Of a DNA stretch of 6,003 nt, positions 5,523-6,003 are shown piece after piece (within the stretch, counting starts at the first letter, position 1; each line of letters begins with the position of its first letter). The notes beneath the pieces are model-generated. The model was not told the DNA's origin. It saw only the letters and a list, made by a program, of their open reading frames with translations, and did no database searches. The position numbers were made by a program, and so were the translations under genes. The DNA is taken from NCBI GenBank assembly GCA_020343555.1, contig CP070800.1, positions 93,219 to 99,221 of the forward strand, given 5' to 3'. Origin of the DNA: Dehalococcoidales bacterium. Lineage in GTDB: Bacteria; Chloroflexota; Dehalococcoidia; Dehalococcoidales; UBA2162.

Positions 5523-5556
5523 CTTTCTAGAACAGGCAGCCGAAAAGGCTAGAAAG
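5523..5556 (+). other. Hairpin able to mask the flavoprotein ribosome site
   Basis: CTTTCTAG (5523-5530) pairs perfectly with CTAGAAAG (5549-5556), whose end overlaps the start of the ribosome site AAGGTGA (5554-5560). An alternative small hairpin AGCC-GAAAA-GGCT (5538-5550) shares two bases with this stem and would exclude it. Translational control of the downstream gene is possible. The rest of the 5442-5566 gap shows no clear promoter or terminator. Confidence 0.3.
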
Positions 5557-5560
5557 GTGA
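5554..5560 (+). promoter_or_regulatory. Ribosome binding site of the flavin oxidoreductase gene
   Basis: AAGGTGA ends 6 nt before the ATG at 5567. A TGA in the same frame at 5558-5560 rules out a longer product; a GTG at 5561 is in frame but too close to this site. Confidence 0.65.
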
Positions 5561-5566
5561 GTGCCA

Positions 5567-6003
5567 ATGGCATCTGGCATTAAGTACGAAAAGCTGTTGG
5601 AACCGGGGTATATCGGCAAGGTTAGAACCAGGAACAGGATGGTTAAATCCGGGGCTGCAATGCTTTACTGGCATGAGGATGAAACCGAAGTTCCTGAGAA
5701 CATGATGGTGTTCTATGAAGCCCTTGCCAGGGGTGGCGTGGGCTTGCTGGTAGTCGAATCTCCTACTATCGACTACCCTTTCGGTAGACGCTGGAACAGG
5801 CGTTACCGCATCGACGACGATAAATATATACCCGGTCTACAAAAACTCGTCGATGTCATTCATAAGCATGGATGTCCCACCTTCATGCAGATGAATCATG
5901 ACGGTCCGTGGCAGTCCATGTGGGGGCCAACACCGATTATCCCAGGACCACCCATAGGTTCTTCACCGACCACGCTCACTTCACCGCTGGATTTTCACAA
6001 CGA
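5567..6003 (+). CDS. Old Yellow Enzyme-type NADH:flavin oxidoreductase, 3' part beyond window
   Basis: The 145 N-terminal residues visible match the FMN-binding TIM barrel of the Old Yellow Enzyme/2,4-dienoyl-CoA reductase family, which reduces activated C=C bonds with NAD(P)H. Visible motifs are the opening KLLEPGYIGKVRTRNRMV (9-26), a barrel strand with upstream helix FYEALARGGVGLLVVE (49-64), YIPGLQKLVDVIHKHG (87-102), and QMNHDGPW (108-115) at the position of the family's QLxHxGR. In the QMNHDGPW block the Arg after HxG is replaced by Pro-Trp. Full-length members are about 350-400 residues, or about 650 with the C-terminal Fe-S/FAD reductase part; which form this is cannot be seen. The ATG is supported by AAGGTGA at 5554-5560. 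It lies 125 bp after the NTF2-like gene in the same direction, probably in one operon. Confidence 0.88.
   Translation, partial: MASGIKYEKLLEPGYIGKVRTRNRMVKSGAAMLYWHEDETEVPENMMVFYEALARGGVGLLVVESPTIDYPFGRRWNRRYRIDDDKYIPGLQKLVDVIHKHGCPTFMQMNHDGPWQSMWGPTPIIPGPPIGSSPTTLTSPLDFHN

Overview
The window comes from a bacterial chromosome with roughly balanced base composition (just under 50% G+C by eye). It carries sigma70-like promoters and good Shine-Dalgarno sites. The gene set is a tungsten-type aldehyde:ferredoxin oxidoreductase (AOR), two short-chain dehydrogenases (SDRs), an NTF2/SnoaL-fold protein and an Old Yellow Enzyme-type flavin oxidoreductase. This suggests an anaerobe that degrades organic acids, cyclic compounds or steroid-like compounds. 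Uncultured sediment Chloroflexota (Dehalococcoidia) or Desulfobacterota would fit, but this is inferred from gene content and not proven by any marker.

Layout. Positions 1-627 (-) hold an SDR cut by the left edge. Positions 659-2503 (-) hold the AOR, 31 bp upstream of that SDR and almost certainly co-transcribed with it. Positions 2504-2789 are a divergent intergenic region with a clear + strand promoter, a weak - strand promoter candidate and a decayed repeat. Positions 2790-3821 (+) encode an unrecognised membrane protein with about seven transmembrane segments, starting at TTG. Positions 3918-4694 (-) encode a complete classical SDR. Positions 4695-4970 are a second divergent regulatory region with two good promoters and several dyads. 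Positions 4971-5441 (+) encode an NTF2-like protein, followed at 5567 by the first 145 residues of an Old Yellow Enzyme-type reductase cut by the right edge.

How the genes may work together. The AOR would oxidise an aldehyde to an acid with ferredoxin as acceptor. The SDRs would interconvert alcohols and ketones. The NTF2-like protein could be a dehydratase, isomerase or cyclase, and the flavoprotein could reduce an activated C=C bond. SDR, SnoaL-like protein and OYE-type reductase are the same three fold classes used together in bile-acid 7-dehydroxylation (bai) operons. This is an analogy of fold content, not demonstrated orthology.

Two non-coding observations stand out. First, the tail of the complete SDR plus about 40 bp downstream (about 3872-3956) recurs as a degraded, same-orientation copy upstream of the AOR (about 2625-2697). 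The two copies bracket the membrane-protein gene, as expected from an insertion into, or duplication of, an SDR 3' end. Second, the promoter of the complete SDR (TTGACA, 17 bp, TATATT) is overlapped by a perfect 10+10 bp inverted repeat that looks like a repressor operator.
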